The translations under genes were made by a program, and so were the position numbers. Under the pieces are notes generated by a model. It saw only the letters and a list, made by a program, of their open reading frames with translations, made no database searches and was not told the origin of the DNA. Below are positions 47,565 to 58,308 of a stretch of DNA of 64,000 nt, piece by piece; the stretch's first letter is position 1, and every line of letters starts with the position of its first letter. Source of the stretch: Fuerstiella sp. (lineage in GTDB: Bacteria; Planctomycetota; Planctomycetia; Planctomycetales; Planctomycetaceae); assembly GCA_029247265.1 (NCBI GenBank), contig JAQWLN010000177.1, positions 95,971 through 159,970 on the forward strand. Direction: 5' to 3'.

Positions 47565-50260
47565 TGGCGGCCAAGCTTTCCCCCATGATGGAGCGGTACC
47601 GGGAGGTGAAGGCCGAAAATCCTGGCGCAATTCTGTTGTTCCGGATGGGTGACTTTTATGAGCTGTTCCACGAGGACGCTCAGAACGCCGCCCGCGTGCT
47701 GGGGCTGACGCTAACCAGTCGGGACAAGTCGTCCGACAATCCGATCCCGATGGCCGGGTTCCCGTATCATCAGCTGGACAATTATCTGCAAAAGCTGATC
47801 CAGTCGGGATTTCGTGCGGCCATTTGTGACCAGGTGGAAGACCCCAAAAAAGCGAAGGGGCTGGTGCGTCGTGAAGTGACGCGGGTGATTACGCCCGGCA
47901 CGCTGACTGACGACGAGCTGCTGGATCCGCGAGTCAGTAACTTCATCGCAAGTGTCGCACCTGCGAAGTCCAGCATCGGATTGGCATGGCTGGAACTTTC
48001 CACCGGACGTTTTCTGGTTTCTGAAATCGAACCGGCATTGCTGCAGGATGAGCTGGCCCGCATCAGCCCGGCGGAATGTCTGGTCCCTGAAGAATCTGCC
48101 AGCGACGGCGATCTGCCTGTGACGCGAGTCGATCTTGGCGGACCAGTTTTGACCGGCCGGCCAGCGTGGTGCTTTTCGAAAGACGAGTCTCGCCGATTGC
48201 TGCACGAGCACTTCGGCACGAAAACGCTGGAAGGCTTCGATGTTGAAGACCATTCACCGGCCGTTACAGCCGCCGGAGCGCTGCTGGAATATATTCGCGA
48301 CACTCAGAAGTCTGCCCTGCCGCATATCACTCGCCTGGAAAGCTATCGCCGCCAGCGGCACATGGTCATCGATGAAGCGACACGCCGCAGTCTGGAACTG
48401 ACTCAGACCATCCGCGATGGCCGACGTGCACAGACCCTGCTGGGCGTGATCGACGAGACGTGTACTCCCATGGGAGCTCGTCTGCTGGCTGACTGGTTAT
48501 CCAGTCCATTGACGGACATCGGGCAGATCGGTCAACGACTGGATGCTGTTGAAGAGATGGTCAGCAATCTGACGCTGCGAGACGATTTGCGCGATCTATT
48601 GAAGGGCATGTACGACCTGCAGCGGCTGACGTCGCGCGTCGCGACGGGGCGCTGCAGTCCACGCGATCTCAGCTGCCTGGCTTCGACTTTGGGGCAACTA
48701 CCGACGCTGCGAGCCAAACTGGCAGAACGCAGCGCGAAGCGACTGCGGACTCTGGAGGAACGTATCGATCTGTGTCCGGAAGTACGACAGGCGATCAGCG
48801 ACGCGATTATTGATGAACCGCCGATTTCCGTGGCTGACGGTGGCGTGGTGCGTCCCGGTCTCAACGCTAAGCTCGACGAATTCCGCGACCTGTCAAAGGG
48901 CGGCAAGCAATGGATTGCGTCCTACCAGGCACAGGAAAGTGAGCGCACGGGAATTCCGAATCTGAAGATCGGGTTTAACAAGGTCTTTGGCTATTACCTT
49001 GAAGTCACCGGTGCACATCTGAGCAAAGTGCCGGAGGATTACATTCGCAAGCAGACGCTGAAGAATCAGGAACGGTACATCACGCCTGAGCTGAAGGAGT
49101 ACGAAGACAAAGTTCTACGGGCAGAAGATCAGAGCAAAGCGCTGGAGCAGGAAATCTTCAGCAAGCTGAAAGAAGATGTCGCCCAACATGTTGCTCGACT
49201 GTTATCGACGGCGGAAGCGTTGGCGGAAATCGACGTGCTGATGGGGCTGGGAACACTGGCTGCCGCAGCTGGTTATTGTCGTCCGGAAATCACCGATGAC
49301 CCCGTGCTGGATATTCGTGAAGGGCGGCATCCGGTGCTGGACAGACTGATGTCAGCCGGCGAATTTGTGCCGAACGATGTGCGGCTGGGCGTCGAATGTG
49401 ATTCTGCAGAACGGGCATCCGGATCGCCGGGTCAATCAGAACACGGCACGCCGCAGAACCGTTCGTCCGACAACCCCAATGGCCGAGTCCAGTTGATTAC
49501 CGGTCCCAACATGGCTGGTAAAAGTACATACATCCGTCAGGCAGCGCTGATCACCGTGATGGCTCAGATGGGGTCCTTCGTACCTGCCAGCGAAGCCAGA
49601 ATTGGAATTGCGGACCGTGTGTTTGCACGTGTTGGTGCCAGCGATGAGCTGGGCAAAGGGCAAAGTACGTTTATGGTCGAAATGACCGAAACCGCTCGCA
49701 TTCTGAATAGCGCGTCAGAGCGCAGTGTCGTTATTCTGGATGAGATCGGTCGCGGCACCAGCACCTACGACGGCATTTCGCTGGCGTGGAGCATTACGGA
49801 ACACCTCCACGACGAAACACAATGCCGCACGATGTTCGCCACCCATTATCACGAACTGACGGATCTGAGTCAGACGCTGAAACATGCGTCCAACTGGCAC
49901 GTGTCTGTTCAGGAAAACAATGACGATGTGATCTTCCTGCACCGAGTGGTCGAAGGCGCTGCAGGCCGCAGCTATGGGATCCACGTGGCCAAACTTGCCG
50001 GGGTTCCTCGCAGCGTGACTCAGCGAGCCGCTGCGATTCTGGAAAGTCTGGAATCCCAGCACGTCAACGACGACGGCCGCCCTGCCCTGCCGCAGCGCGA
50101 GACCAGTCGTCAGACGAAACAGCAACTGAGTCTGTTTGAACTGCCGGAAGATCCGCTGCTGGATGAAATCCGCAACATGCAGGTCGACGACATGACACCG
50201 CGAATGGCGATGGATGAGCTATATCGCCTGCGGCAGGAATTGTCGGCTCGAAAGACCTGA
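47564..50260 (+). CDS. mutS: DNA mismatch repair protein MutS
   Basis: 898 aa, slightly long. It recognises mismatches and starts mismatch repair. Domain I begins [13 protein letters not shown] with the mismatch-contact F-Y-E motif (D-F-Y-E-L-F). The ATPase core has Walker [10 protein letters not shown] (about residues 646-654) and Walker [11 protein letters not shown] (about 722-731), then T-H-Y-H-E-L. A low-complexity insert of about 20 residues (Ser/Gly/Pro/Asn-rich) precedes Walker A. The C-terminal helix region is present. Start overlaps the prs stop by one base (TAATG), so they are co-transcribed. Confidence 0.98.
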   Translation: MAAKLSPMMERYREVKAENPGAILLFRMGDFYELFHEDAQNAARVLGLTLTSRDKSSDNPIPMAGFPYHQLDNYLQKLIQSGFRAAICDQVEDPKKAKGLVRREVTRVITPGTLTDDELLDPRVSNFIASVAPAKSSIGLAWLELSTGRFLVSEIEPALLQDELARISPAECLVPEESASDGDLPVTRVDLGGPVLTGRPAWCFSKDESRRLLHEHFGTKTLEGFDVEDHSPAVTAAGALLEYIRDTQKSALPHITRLESYRRQRHMVIDEATRRSLELTQTIRDGRRAQTLLGVIDETCTPMGARLLADWLSSPLTDIGQIGQRLDAVEEMVSNLTLRDDLRDLLKGMYDLQRLTSRVATGRCSPRDLSCLASTLGQLPTLRAKLAERSAKRLRTLEERIDLCPEVRQAISDAIIDEPPISVADGGVVRPGLNAKLDEFRDLSKGGKQWIASYQAQESERTGIPNLKIGFNKVFGYYLEVTGAHLSKVPEDYIRKQTLKNQERYITPELKEYEDKVLRAEDQSKALEQEIFSKLKEDVAQHVARLLSTAEALAEIDVLMGLGTLAAAAGYCRPEITDDPVLDIREGRHPVLDRLMSAGEFVPNDVRLGVECDSAERASGSPGQSEHGTPQNRSSDNPNGRVQLITGPNMAGKSTYIRQAALITVMAQMGSFVPASEARIGIADRVFARVGASDELGKGQSTFMVEMTETARILNSASERSVVILDEIGRGTSTYDGISLAWSITEHLHDETQCRTMFATHYHELTDLSQTLKHASNWHVSVQENNDDVIFLHRVVEGAAGRSYGIHVAKLAGVPRSVTQRAAAILESLESQHVNDDGRPALPQRETSRQTKQQLSLFELPEDPLLDEIRNMQVDDMTPRMAMDELYRLRQELSARKT

Positions 50261-50630
50261 CCAATGACGCCGACTGTCCGTGAAATTTAGCACGAAGTGA
50301 CCGAGGGTCACACTTCTGATTCTCCAGGTCTCAGAAACTATCACAGAGCCGACTGGCGGGCGTTCCGGGACTTGCGTAGGCTCGGCATGGAGATCTGACG
50401 CGGCACCATTATAATGGTCCGGAGTCGTGGGTGATCTTCGCGACCAGAATGGACTTTGCCAACGATTTTCTTTGTTCCTCACCCTTGCGGATGTCTCTAC
50501 ACCCGATAGTCTGACCACGACGAATTCATTGGTTGTCACTTCGCACGCTCAATACCTCTCAGTATTCAGGTTGAGACAGAAACGGAGCGAACAAATTCAG
50601 CAAGACGATTGTCCACAGCTACAAACACAC
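50261..50630. other. Intergenic region upstream of tRNA
   Basis: These 370 bases separate mutS from the tRNA gene. They contain a perfect 14-base palindrome ACCATTATAATGGT (50405-50418) that includes TATAAT, about 215 bases before the tRNA. No convincing -35 sits at the usual spacing. I see no gene; the short frames lack features. Confidence 0.4.
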
Positions 50631-50704
50631 GGGGCCATAGCTCAATTGGTTAGAGCCGCGAACTCATAATTCGTTGGTTGGGGGTTCAAGTCCCTCTGGC
50701 CCCA
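50631..50704 (+). tRNA. tRNA with CAT anticodon (Ile2 or elongator Met)
   Basis: 74 bases folding into a full cloverleaf. The acceptor GGGGCCA (50631-50637) pairs with TGGCCCC (50697-50703), discriminator A at 50704, and no CCA is encoded. D-stem GCTC/GAGC, anticodon stem GCGAA/TTCGT (one G-T pair) and a GGTTCAAGT T-loop are present. The anticodon is CAT at 50665-50667. A C-A-U anticodon with a T-C-A-T-A-A loop occurs in both elongator Met and lysidine-modified Ile2 tRNAs; I cannot separate them by eye. A terminator follows at 50739-50770, and an integrase remnant reads into its 3' end on the other strand. Confidence 0.95.
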
Positions 50705-51228
50705 CTAAAGACCTCTGCACTACCACGCAGGGCCTCGCAAACCCCAGTAAACGCTGGGGTTTCTTTTCTTGCCTGCGATGAATTACCACCCCTATCTGCG
50801 ACCTGCTGCACCAAATGTGCACCACTCTCCCATTCAGATGCCTGCTTCACCGCATCTGCGGTGACCATCCAGTAATGGGCTTCAGCAATTTTCTCGGTAT
50901 GTCCGCACCATTGCGTCGTTTTGTGCGTTCCGAATTCATTTTCCAGTTCGGTAGCCCGACTGGCTCGCATGTTCTGCCACGCTTTCGGCCATACCTTCAA
51001 GCCAGCACGCTTAATTATTCGTTGCAGGGTCGGCAGGACGTTTGTGGTGTGGCGGATGTTCGGCAAGACGTAAATCCCACCGTCCTCGGTCTCTTCATGC
51101 AACTCCCATAGATAATTGCGGACTTCGGGGAACAACGGTACCACTCTGTCGCCCTCGTTATCATGATGTTCTGTCTTCGTTGCGTGAACGTGAAAGCAGC
51201 TTTCCGACCACCCGGACGACGCCACCAC
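50686..51228 (-). pseudogene. Tyrosine recombinase (integrase) C-terminal remnant
   Basis: 180 codons that start after a stop upstream. The visible part holds the C-terminal catalytic half of a planctomycete-type phage integrase: K-T-E-H-H-D-N-E-G-D-R-V-V-P-L-F-P-E-V, then R-A-S-R-A-T-E-L-E, and T-Q-W-C-G-H-T-E-K-I-A-E-A-H-Y-W with the His and Tyr-containing H-Y typical of the active site. The N-terminal half is absent and the upstream frame meets stops. The C-terminal tail is translated from the terminator and the tRNA 3' end, as usual for integrases at tRNA attachment sites. It is probably a non-functional remnant of an integrated element. Confidence 0.75.
50739..50770 (+). terminator. Rho-independent terminator after the tRNA
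   Basis: Stem AAACCCCAG (50739-50747) / CTGGGGTTT (50754-50762), 6-base loop, then CTTTTCTT. It lies 35 bases past the tRNA 3' end and within the 3' part of the opposing integrase frame. Confidence 0.9.
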
Positions 51229-51231
51229 ATT

Positions 51232-51265
51232 CTGCGACGATCCCCCCTCTGCGATGATCCCCCCT
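51232..51265. repeat. Tandem pair of 17-base repeats beside the integrase remnant
   Basis: CTGCGACGATCCCCCCT (51232-51248) is followed immediately by a copy with one change (51249-51265). It lies at the broken 5' edge of the integrase frame, where the reading frame meets a TGA. It may mark a deletion or recombination scar. It is too short to be called an attachment site with confidence. Confidence 0.55.
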
Positions 51266-51484
51266 CAACGGCGAACTGTGTCCCGAATTGGGCGGATTCC
51301 CTGACCGCACTGCATATTGATGATAAATTGACTCGGCACATGCCTTAGAATCCAGTGTCGGTATTGGTAATCTCATTGGGGCGGTGAAATACCGGGGCTT
51401 CCGTCACAGGCTCAGTCCAGCCCCCGGTCACCCGGACATGCGTCATGGTGCTGATCTGAAACGTCTTCAACTACGAATGAGTGA

Positions 51485-54088
51485 ATGACCCGTTTTCGAC
51501 ACACAACGCTGGCTCTGCTGTTGCTGCTGATGACGGCGCCTGTTCGCGCCGACGGTTCGGTCGAATCTGACCTCGCGGTGAAGCAGGAGTATTTCGAACT
51601 GAAGGTGCGTCCGTTGCTGCTGGATCGGTGCGCGACCTGCCACTCGGGCGAGCCCGATGCAGACGCACCTGTATCCATGCTGTCGCGGGCCGCCATCGTC
51701 ACCGGTGGCGACTACGGCCCGGCTGTCGTTCCCGGTCGATCCGAGGACAGTTTGCTTGTCCACGCCGTGCGCAGGACTCATAAGGAATTGCGGATGCCGC
51801 CGGATGACGATGATAGTCTGACTCGGGAAGAGTCAGACGTTCTGGCCCGTTGGATTGATGACGGCGCGGTATGGCCTGGCAGCGACAAGGCACCTGGCAG
51901 TAAGACTTCAGACAGGGCGGAGCTGCATGCGAGTGCCATCGCGTTTGACGAAGCATTGGATTGGGCGCTGCGTCCGCGACAGGTTGTCGCACCGCCGGAC
52001 ATCTCGGACCCGCTCTGGTCGACGAATGCGATCGATCGTTTTGTCCACGCTCATCGGCTGAAGCAGAGCGTTACGGCGAACGCTAAGGTGGATCGCCGAA
52101 CTCTGATCCGTCGAGTCACGCTGGATCTCACGGGGTTGCCGCCGATACCGCAGGCCGTTGAATCTTTCGTCAATGATCCGGCCGATGACGCGATTGCATT
52201 TGCAAACGTCGTTGACCGGTTGCTGGCTTCTGACCAGTACGGCGAGCGGCAGGGGCGGCTATGGCTGGATGTTGCCCGGTATGCCGATACGCAGGGAGAC
52301 GTTGGTGACATTCCCATCCAGACCGCCTGGCGGTACCGCAACTGGGTTATCAACGCTCTGAACCGCGACATGCCATACGACCGTTTTCTGCAGGCTCAGC
52401 TGGCCGGCGATATTCTGTCCCTGACGGCAGAAGATGAACAACTCAAGCGCGAACTGACAATCGCCACCGGATTTATCGCTCTGTCGCGACGCTTCGGAAA
52501 CGAAAAAAAGGAAAGCATGCATCTGACCATCGAAGACACGATCGATACGATCGGTCGCGGTGTTCTGGGACTGACGCTTCGCTGTTCACGTTGTCACGAT
52601 CACAAATTTGATCCCATCTCCAATGCAGACTACTACGGTCTGTACGGCATCTTTGAAAGCACGACTTATCCGTGGATGGGGATGTCTGTTGAAAAATCTC
52701 CATCCGATCTCAGCCCGGCCATCCCGGGCAGGGAAGCTCGCGAAAAAGCAACTTCTTACTGGGATCTGATTGCTCGTTACGAATACCAGATCAACAACCA
52801 TTTTCGCCCTTGGCTCAAGCCGACTCTGGTGGAGTACAAGGCCGTCACAGGTAAATTGAATCCGCTGGAAGTCGAACTGGCGACGCTGGAGGCACAACCT
52901 GATAACAACGTCGATCGAATCAATGAGCTGCAACAGCAGATCACCGGGTTGTCTGTACGACAGCAAGAATTGTTGAAAGTGCGCGGCGGGAAGTTCCGCG
53001 AGCTAATGCTGCATGGTCTGACGTGGATCAAGAACGAGAAGTTACGACTGGCAAAGAATCCGGAAGTCGAATTGGTATTCGCCGTCGGCGAAGGCAATGC
53101 TCACGACACCAAACTGCACCGACGCGGGAATCCGGACAACAAGGGTGACGTTGTTCCTCGGCATTTTGTCAGCACGATCACGGGAGCGCAACACCCGACG
53201 ATCGGCGGCGGTTCCGGACGTCTCGAGCTTGCTCAGTGGCTGACTGATCCTGATCATCCTCTGACGGCTCGAGTAATTGTGAATCGCGTCTGGCAACAGC
53301 ATTTCGGCCGCGGACTGGTGGCGACTCCGGACAACTTCGGGCGGCAGGGTTCGACTCCTTCACATCCGGAGCTGCTGGACTGGTTGGCAAATCAATTCGT
53401 GAAAGACGGCTGGTCCTTCAAGTCGCTGCACCGTCTGATCGTGTTAACCGAAACTTACCAACTGGCATCAACCGACGGTGACGATGCCGCTTACGAACAG
53501 GATCCGGACAACGTTCTGTTGTGGCGATACGCTCGCCGGCGACTTGATGCCGAATCGATCCGTGACAGCATTCTTGCGGTCAGCGGCCAGTTGCAGAAAC
53601 ATCAACCCACCGCGCACGATATTGATCCGTGGTATAAGCACCGCTACAGTCTGAACGCGCCGTTCCATCAGGAAATCGCGACCAAACATCGCAGCGTGTA
53701 CCTGCTGACACAGCGACTTTTCCGTCATTCCCTGCTGGGACTGTTTGACAGCCCGGACCGCAATACCAGTACGTCCCGTCGAGACAGCTCGAACGTGCCG
53801 GCCCAGGCGCTCTTTCTGATGAACTCTCCTTTCATCAGGCAGCAGGCGACGGCGCTCGCACAACGAGTCACTGTCGAAGGCAATGACGACAATGCTCGAG
53901 TCGATCGGTTATACCAATTGATTTACGGCCGCCCCGTTCAGGGGGTCGAACGGAATGAGATCATGGCATTCCTAGAGCAGTATCGCGGTGCTGCTGACAC
54001 GCCGCAGGCGTCTGAAACCGCACCTGTGGAATACGTGGCGCTGTGCAGGACACTGCTGACGAGCAACGAATTCTTTTTTGTTGATTAA
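51485..54088 (+). CDS. PSCyt1/DUF1549/DUF1553 secreted protein
   Basis: 867 aa, signal peptide residues ~1-22. A heme-binding C-A-T-C-H at residues 49-53 starts a PSCyt1 cytochrome c domain, then a DUF1549 (Planctomycete cytochrome-associated, about 175-385) and DUF1553 (about 610-830) region. A second C-S-R-C-H-D-H-K occurs in DUF1549, as is usual. A coiled spacer lies between (about 425-500). The protein is probably periplasmic and may join electron transfer to breakdown of a substrate; function not established. The next gene, DUF1501, begins one base after this stop and forms a well-known planctomycete pair. Confidence 0.92.
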   Translation: MTRFRHTTLALLLLLMTAPVRADGSVESDLAVKQEYFELKVRPLLLDRCATCHSGEPDADAPVSMLSRAAIVTGGDYGPAVVPGRSEDSLLVHAVRRTHKELRMPPDDDDSLTREESDVLARWIDDGAVWPGSDKAPGSKTSDRAELHASAIAFDEALDWALRPRQVVAPPDISDPLWSTNAIDRFVHAHRLKQSVTANAKVDRRTLIRRVTLDLTGLPPIPQAVESFVNDPADDAIAFANVVDRLLASDQYGERQGRLWLDVARYADTQGDVGDIPIQTAWRYRNWVINALNRDMPYDRFLQAQLAGDILSLTAEDEQLKRELTIATGFIALSRRFGNEKKESMHLTIEDTIDTIGRGVLGLTLRCSRCHDHKFDPISNADYYGLYGIFESTTYPWMGMSVEKSPSDLSPAIPGREAREKATSYWDLIARYEYQINNHFRPWLKPTLVEYKAVTGKLNPLEVELATLEAQPDNNVDRINELQQQITGLSVRQQELLKVRGGKFRELMLHGLTWIKNEKLRLAKNPEVELVFAVGEGNAHDTKLHRRGNPDNKGDVVPRHFVSTITGAQHPTIGGGSGRLELAQWLTDPDHPLTARVIVNRVWQQHFGRGLVATPDNFGRQGSTPSHPELLDWLANQFVKDGWSFKSLHRLIVLTETYQLASTDGDDAAYEQDPDNVLLWRYARRRLDAESIRDSILAVSGQLQKHQPTAHDIDPWYKHRYSLNAPFHQEIATKHRSVYLLTQRLFRHSLLGLFDSPDRNTSTSRRDSSNVPAQALFLMNSPFIRQQATALAQRVTVEGNDDNARVDRLYQLIYGRPVQGVERNEIMAFLEQYRGAADTPQASETAPVEYVALCRTLLTSNEFFFVD

Positions 54089-54089
54089 T

Positions 54090-55481
54090 ATGACACAGGC
54101 ACATCAATCGATCTCACGCCGAACCGCTCTGAAGACGGGGATTGATGCTCTGTCCACGTCGAGCATTGCAGCGCTGGCGCATACGTCGGCTGCTGCCGCG
54201 TCGCCACCTTGCACACCTCATTCACTGCCAGGTGCCAAACATGTAATCGTCCTGTACATGTCCGGCGGTTATTCGCACGTCGACACCTTTGATCCGAAAC
54301 CACGGTTAACTCGCGAACATGACGTCTCCATCGGCCCGGAACTTGGGCGAGCGGACTTCGAGCGGTATCTTAAAGCGCCCCTCTGGAAGTTTCGTCCGAA
54401 CAGACATTGCGGCACACAGGTCAGCGACCTGTTCCCTCACATCCGCGACGTCATTCACGAAGCGGCCGTGATTCGCTCCATGTCGTGCGATCACATCGAC
54501 CACGGCCAGGCAACGTTGCAGCTGCATACCGGCAGTACGGGATTTGCCATGCCGTCTGTGGGTTCATGGCTGTCATGGGGACTGGGGACGTTCAATTCGA
54601 AACTACCGGCCCATGTTGTTATCTCCGAACATCGTCCTTATGCCGGTCCTCAGATCTGGGACGCCAATTTTCTACCCGGCGTGCATACGGGAGTGCAAAT
54701 CAAGCCGGGACCGGAGCCATTGCCCAACCTGATACCCGCATCGCCTGCTGGCCAACAAGACCTCGAACTTGGCTTGCTGGAATCTCTGAACAAACGCCAT
54801 CTGCGTGATCGCAGCACAGATCCGCAGCTGACAGCCCGCAACAGTTCTTTTCAGACGGCGCGGGGACTGCAGGAAATGGCTCCGGAGGTGCTGGATCTTT
54901 CAGGAGAAACGAAACAGACGCTTGATCTGTATGGTGCCGCACCGGGCGATCAGACGTCATACGCCGCGCAGGTACTCATGGCTCGACGACTGGTTGAAAA
55001 CGGCGTGCGATTTGTCGAAATCGTTGATGCCGTGGGGGCGTGTCGCGACAACTGGGATTCCGCCCATCGGGATGTTGGGTCGCACGCCAAGTATGCCAAA
55101 CGAGTCGATCAGCCGATCGCAGCGCTGATCACGGATCTCAAGCGTCGAGGCATGTTCGACGACGTTCTGCTTGTCTTCTGCACAGAGTTCGGTCGCACGC
55201 CGTGGGCACAGGACGGCAAGGGCACAAAAAGTCGTGCTCACCATCCGCATGCGTATTCCTGCTGGCTGGCCGGCGGAGGCGTGAAGCCTGGAGTTGTGCA
55301 CGGAAAGACAGACGACATCGGTAACCGAGTGGTCGAAGGCGCTGTGCACATCCACGATTTCCACGCCACGATTCTGCACCTGATGGGACTGAATCACGAG
55401 CAATTGACTTACCGTCACGCGGGCCGCGATTTTCGGCTGACGGATGTCTACGGCAAAGTGATCGGCGAAATCCTTGCCTAA
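54090..55481 (+). CDS. DUF1501 protein, Tat-exported, partner of PSCyt1 protein
   Basis: 463 aa from the ATG at 54090, one base after the preceding TAA. Tat signal S-R-R-T-A-L-K-T-G near residue 9. DUF1501 marks: V-I-V-L-Y-M-S-G-G-Y-S-H-V-D-T-F-D-P-K, D-H-I-D-H-G-Q-A-T-L near residue 135, then C-T-E-F-G-R-T-P-W and G-A-V-H-I-H-D-F-H-A-T. It probably shares an operon with the cytochrome-domain protein. The substrate is not known. Confidence 0.92.
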   Translation: MTQAHQSISRRTALKTGIDALSTSSIAALAHTSAAAASPPCTPHSLPGAKHVIVLYMSGGYSHVDTFDPKPRLTREHDVSIGPELGRADFERYLKAPLWKFRPNRHCGTQVSDLFPHIRDVIHEAAVIRSMSCDHIDHGQATLQLHTGSTGFAMPSVGSWLSWGLGTFNSKLPAHVVISEHRPYAGPQIWDANFLPGVHTGVQIKPGPEPLPNLIPASPAGQQDLELGLLESLNKRHLRDRSTDPQLTARNSSFQTARGLQEMAPEVLDLSGETKQTLDLYGAAPGDQTSYAAQVLMARRLVENGVRFVEIVDAVGACRDNWDSAHRDVGSHAKYAKRVDQPIAALITDLKRRGMFDDVLLVFCTEFGRTPWAQDGKGTKSRAHHPHAYSCWLAGGGVKPGVVHGKTDDIGNRVVEGAVHIHDFHATILHLMGLNHEQLTYRHAGRDFRLTDVYGKVIGEILA

Positions 55482-55683
55482 AGAATTTGTGATGTCCGTA
55501 TGGCGCGGGTCGTCATTCCGTGTGGCGAGGCAAATTTGGCGACACGTCAGCGACGTGCCCCCCGTTATTGGCTATCATCACACTCACAGCACATCCCCTT
55601 CTGAGTGCCGCAGTTGCCGAAAAGATAAACGCGAGGTGCGGAAGGCTGTTGAATTTCGCCCCGGCCAAACAGGAAATAGAATA

Positions 55684-56754
55684 ATGGTTCGCTTATTTAC
55701 GTTACTTCAATTGTCCCTGCTGCTCGTGCCCGGAATCGTCCGGGCGGCGGAGCCAAATTCTTCTTCAACGACATCAACTGCCGTGGCTGACGCTGTCAAA
55801 TATCAGGGGACGAAGTCCCTCTCCAAAGGCAAGCATTTGGTTTTCATCGCCAGCGATCACGAGTACCGCGGCGAAGAAACACTGCCGGCGATGGCGAGAA
55901 TCTTGGCCGTGCATCATGGATTCGACTGCACCGTCCTGTTTGGCGTGGACGAAAACGGCGAGATCAAAGCAGGTGAGTCCAACATCCCAGGTCTTGAGGC
56001 GCTGGAGTCCGCTGATGGAATGGTGATGTTCACCCGGTTTCAGGCCCTTCCCGATGAGCAGATGAAATACATCGACGCCTACCTGAAACGTGGTGGTCCT
56101 GTCATGGGCCTTCGTACTTCAACCCATGGTTTCAAATACGGGAACAAAGAGAGCGCGTACTCCAAGTACGATTTCCAGGCGAAAACAAAGGGTTATGAGC
56201 TGGGATTCGGACATCAGGTGCTGGGACAGACATGGGTAGGGCACTATGGCCGAAATCACAAGCAAAGCACACGGATCACAATCATGCCAAAACAGACTGG
56301 TCATCCGATTCTGACGGGTGTCAAAGACATTCATGTGCAGTGCGGAGGATATAACGCGGTGCCGCAGGACGATTGGAATATTCTGACGATGGCTCAACCG
56401 CTGATGAGCATGGAATTCGATGGCGAACCGGATGCGTCAAAACCGCCCATGGCTTCTGAATGGACCCGGGAATACACCGGTGCGAATGAGAAAAAGGGCC
56501 GCGTATTCACTTCGTTGTACGGGGCATCCGAAGATATTGTGAACGATGGCTACCGCCGGATGCTGGTGAATGCGACGTACTGGCTGTTAGGGTTGGAGAA
56601 CAAAATTGAAGCAACTTCTCCGATTGATTTCGTGGGCAAGTACCAGCCAAATACCTTCCGAGGCGGTGGTTACGCTCGTGGCGTAAAGCCTGCGGTTTAC
56701 AACGGGTTTGATAGCCCGATCCCCGCCAACAACATCACGTCGTCGCCACGATAA
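55684..56754 (+). CDS. Secreted ThuA-domain protein
   Basis: 356 aa from the ATG at 55684, where a signal peptide begins (M-V-R-L-F-T-L-L-Q). The frame opens at 55474, but the upstream part has no features. The ThuA-like fold, related to class I glutamine amidotransferases, shows H-L-V-F-I-A-S-D-H-E-Y-R-G-E-E near residue 55, F-T-R-F-Q-A-L-P-D-E near 120 and late W-T-R-E-Y. ThuA is linked to trehalose/disaccharide use in rhizobia; in planctomycetes these secreted forms are common and unassigned. Same strand as DUF1501, about 200 bases apart. Confidence 0.85.
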   Translation: MVRLFTLLQLSLLLVPGIVRAAEPNSSSTTSTAVADAVKYQGTKSLSKGKHLVFIASDHEYRGEETLPAMARILAVHHGFDCTVLFGVDENGEIKAGESNIPGLEALESADGMVMFTRFQALPDEQMKYIDAYLKRGGPVMGLRTSTHGFKYGNKESAYSKYDFQAKTKGYELGFGHQVLGQTWVGHYGRNHKQSTRITIMPKQTGHPILTGVKDIHVQCGGYNAVPQDDWNILTMAQPLMSMEFDGEPDASKPPMASEWTREYTGANEKKGRVFTSLYGASEDIVNDGYRRMLVNATYWLLGLENKIEATSPIDFVGKYQPNTFRGGGYARGVKPAVYNGFDSPIPANNITSSPR

Positions 56755-56788
56755 TTGAAGACAACGTGTCGGAATTACAACCCCAGCG

Positions 56789-58087
56789 TCATTCCGTCGT
56801 CGGTAGATTGAACTTGTCACGCATCTTCTGCCACACCCAACGCCAGTGAGCCGCGCCCAGGCCGTGCCCCTTGTCCTTATATACAATAAATGAGTTCTGC
56901 CCCGCAACGCGATTGTAGGCAGCGAAGCTCGTCGACGGTGGACAGACCGCGTCCTGCAGGCCAACTCCCATCACTGTCCGGCATTTGATTCGGTCCGTCA
57001 TGTTCATGGTATCGAAATAGCTGAGCGTCCGTAGAGTTGATTCCCAACTTCGCGTATCGCTGTCGGCAATCCATTTATCCATTTCGGGCCAGACAGTCAG
57101 TTTGAAATAGTTCACCCAATCGCACATGAAAGGTATGTCCGCCGCGCAGAAGTCGATTCGTGAATCGAGTGCGGCTGTGGCGAAAGCAAATCCGCCACCC
57201 TGACTGCCTCCCCAGACCCCGATCCGCTTCTGGTCCACATCGGTCCGTGATGCGATGAAGTCCACCGCTCGAACGCAGTCCAGATACGCGCCTCGGTAAT
57301 AATAAGTCGACTTGTCGTCGAGTCCTCGAATCCAGTAGTCCTCCGGCGTTCCCGGCACTTCATCAACGCTGTTGCCGTGGCCTCGCGGATTGAACGAAAA
57401 GACGACCATGTCATTCCAGTTGCTCCCTTCTCCCAGAGGCTTCATATTTGCGCCATAGCCCGGCACACGGATCACCGCGGCGTGAGGACCGGCCGATTTC
57501 GGAACTTCCAACCACCCGCGAACGTGGATATCGCCATGACTTCGCATCGTGACTTCAAACACATCGGTTTTGTCGTTTCCGCGATCCGGTTGTGGAGCGA
57601 CTTCGAAAGCCGGATCGACCGCTTTCAGTTCAGCCAGCGAGTCTTTCCAGAAGCTGTCGAAATCACTTTCTTTCGTAAGTTCACTTCGCACTTTTTCGGG
57701 GGCCGCCATGAAGCGGTGTCTTTGGGAGACTGTACCGTCGTCGGCGCTGGTGACGCTGCACTCGACTTCGGCAAATCCTACGGCTGCCATCGGCAACACA
57801 TACGTCAGGGTTTCCGTTGCTGAAGGTCCGATTCTCAGCTCTGCGCTGCGAGATTCGGGTACAGCAAAGGCAACCGTATGAACGGACCATTTCAATGTTG
57901 CCATGACGGGCTGGTCTGTCGAATTCATTACTGCTGCCGTAAACGTGACCTCGTCGCCAAGTTTAACAAATCCTTTTTCATCGCTGCTGGACAAGGTCAG
58001 AGTAATTTCTGGACGCTGAGCAGAGACACACGGCGGTGCGATCAATCCCGCGATCACTATGAGGCAAATCGTAATCATTCGTGACAT
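56789..58087 (-). CDS. Acetylxylan esterase-like hydrolase (AXE1/CE7 family)
   Basis: 432 aa from ATG 58087 (M-S-R-M-I-T-I-C-L) with a signal peptide; the frame continues upstream to 58147. Residues ~25-150 form an N-terminal beta domain. The alpha/beta-hydrolase part has the nucleophile Ser in G-V-W-G-G-S-Q-G-G-G (near residue 295), a D-A-V-C-P-P-S region with a likely catalytic Asp, and the His in Y-K-D-K-G-H-G. It should remove acetyl groups from xylo-oligosaccharides or other sugars outside the cytoplasm. Divergent from the next sulfatase gene. Confidence 0.9.
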   Translation of the reverse strand: MSRMITICLIVIAGLIAPPCVSAQRPEITLTLSSSDEKGFVKLGDEVTFTAAVMNSTDQPVMATLKWSVHTVAFAVPESRSAELRIGPSATETLTYVLPMAAVGFAEVECSVTSADDGTVSQRHRFMAAPEKVRSELTKESDFDSFWKDSLAELKAVDPAFEVAPQPDRGNDKTDVFEVTMRSHGDIHVRGWLEVPKSAGPHAAVIRVPGYGANMKPLGEGSNWNDMVVFSFNPRGHGNSVDEVPGTPEDYWIRGLDDKSTYYYRGAYLDCVRAVDFIASRTDVDQKRIGVWGGSQGGGFAFATAALDSRIDFCAADIPFMCDWVNYFKLTVWPEMDKWIADSDTRSWESTLRTLSYFDTMNMTDRIKCRTVMGVGLQDAVCPPSTSFAAYNRVAGQNSFIVYKDKGHGLGAAHWRWVWQKMRDKFNLPTTE

Positions 58088-58308
58088 CGGGCCGCACCGC
58101 CTTTTTGTTAAAGCCGTGATCGATAAGCCCTTTGTACTGCGTGTCATTTGCCAGAGAGGCAGTCAGCCGCACACGATGCCGCGACCACCGCGAAACTGTA
58201 TTTCGCATGTTGGTAATTTGATTGTCACCGGAGTATATGTAAAGCAAGTGAAACAACGATCGAAATGGCCCGGAATCCACTGGGGCAGTAAGAGACTGAA
58301 GGGATACG

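Noticed and set aside
46563..47630. 355-aa minus-strand frame opposite prs
   Set aside because: It is a shadow of the intact prs frame, whose family motifs are clear.
51232..51265. Tandem 17-mers as a CRISPR array
   Set aside because: Two adjacent copies with no spacers and no cas genes.
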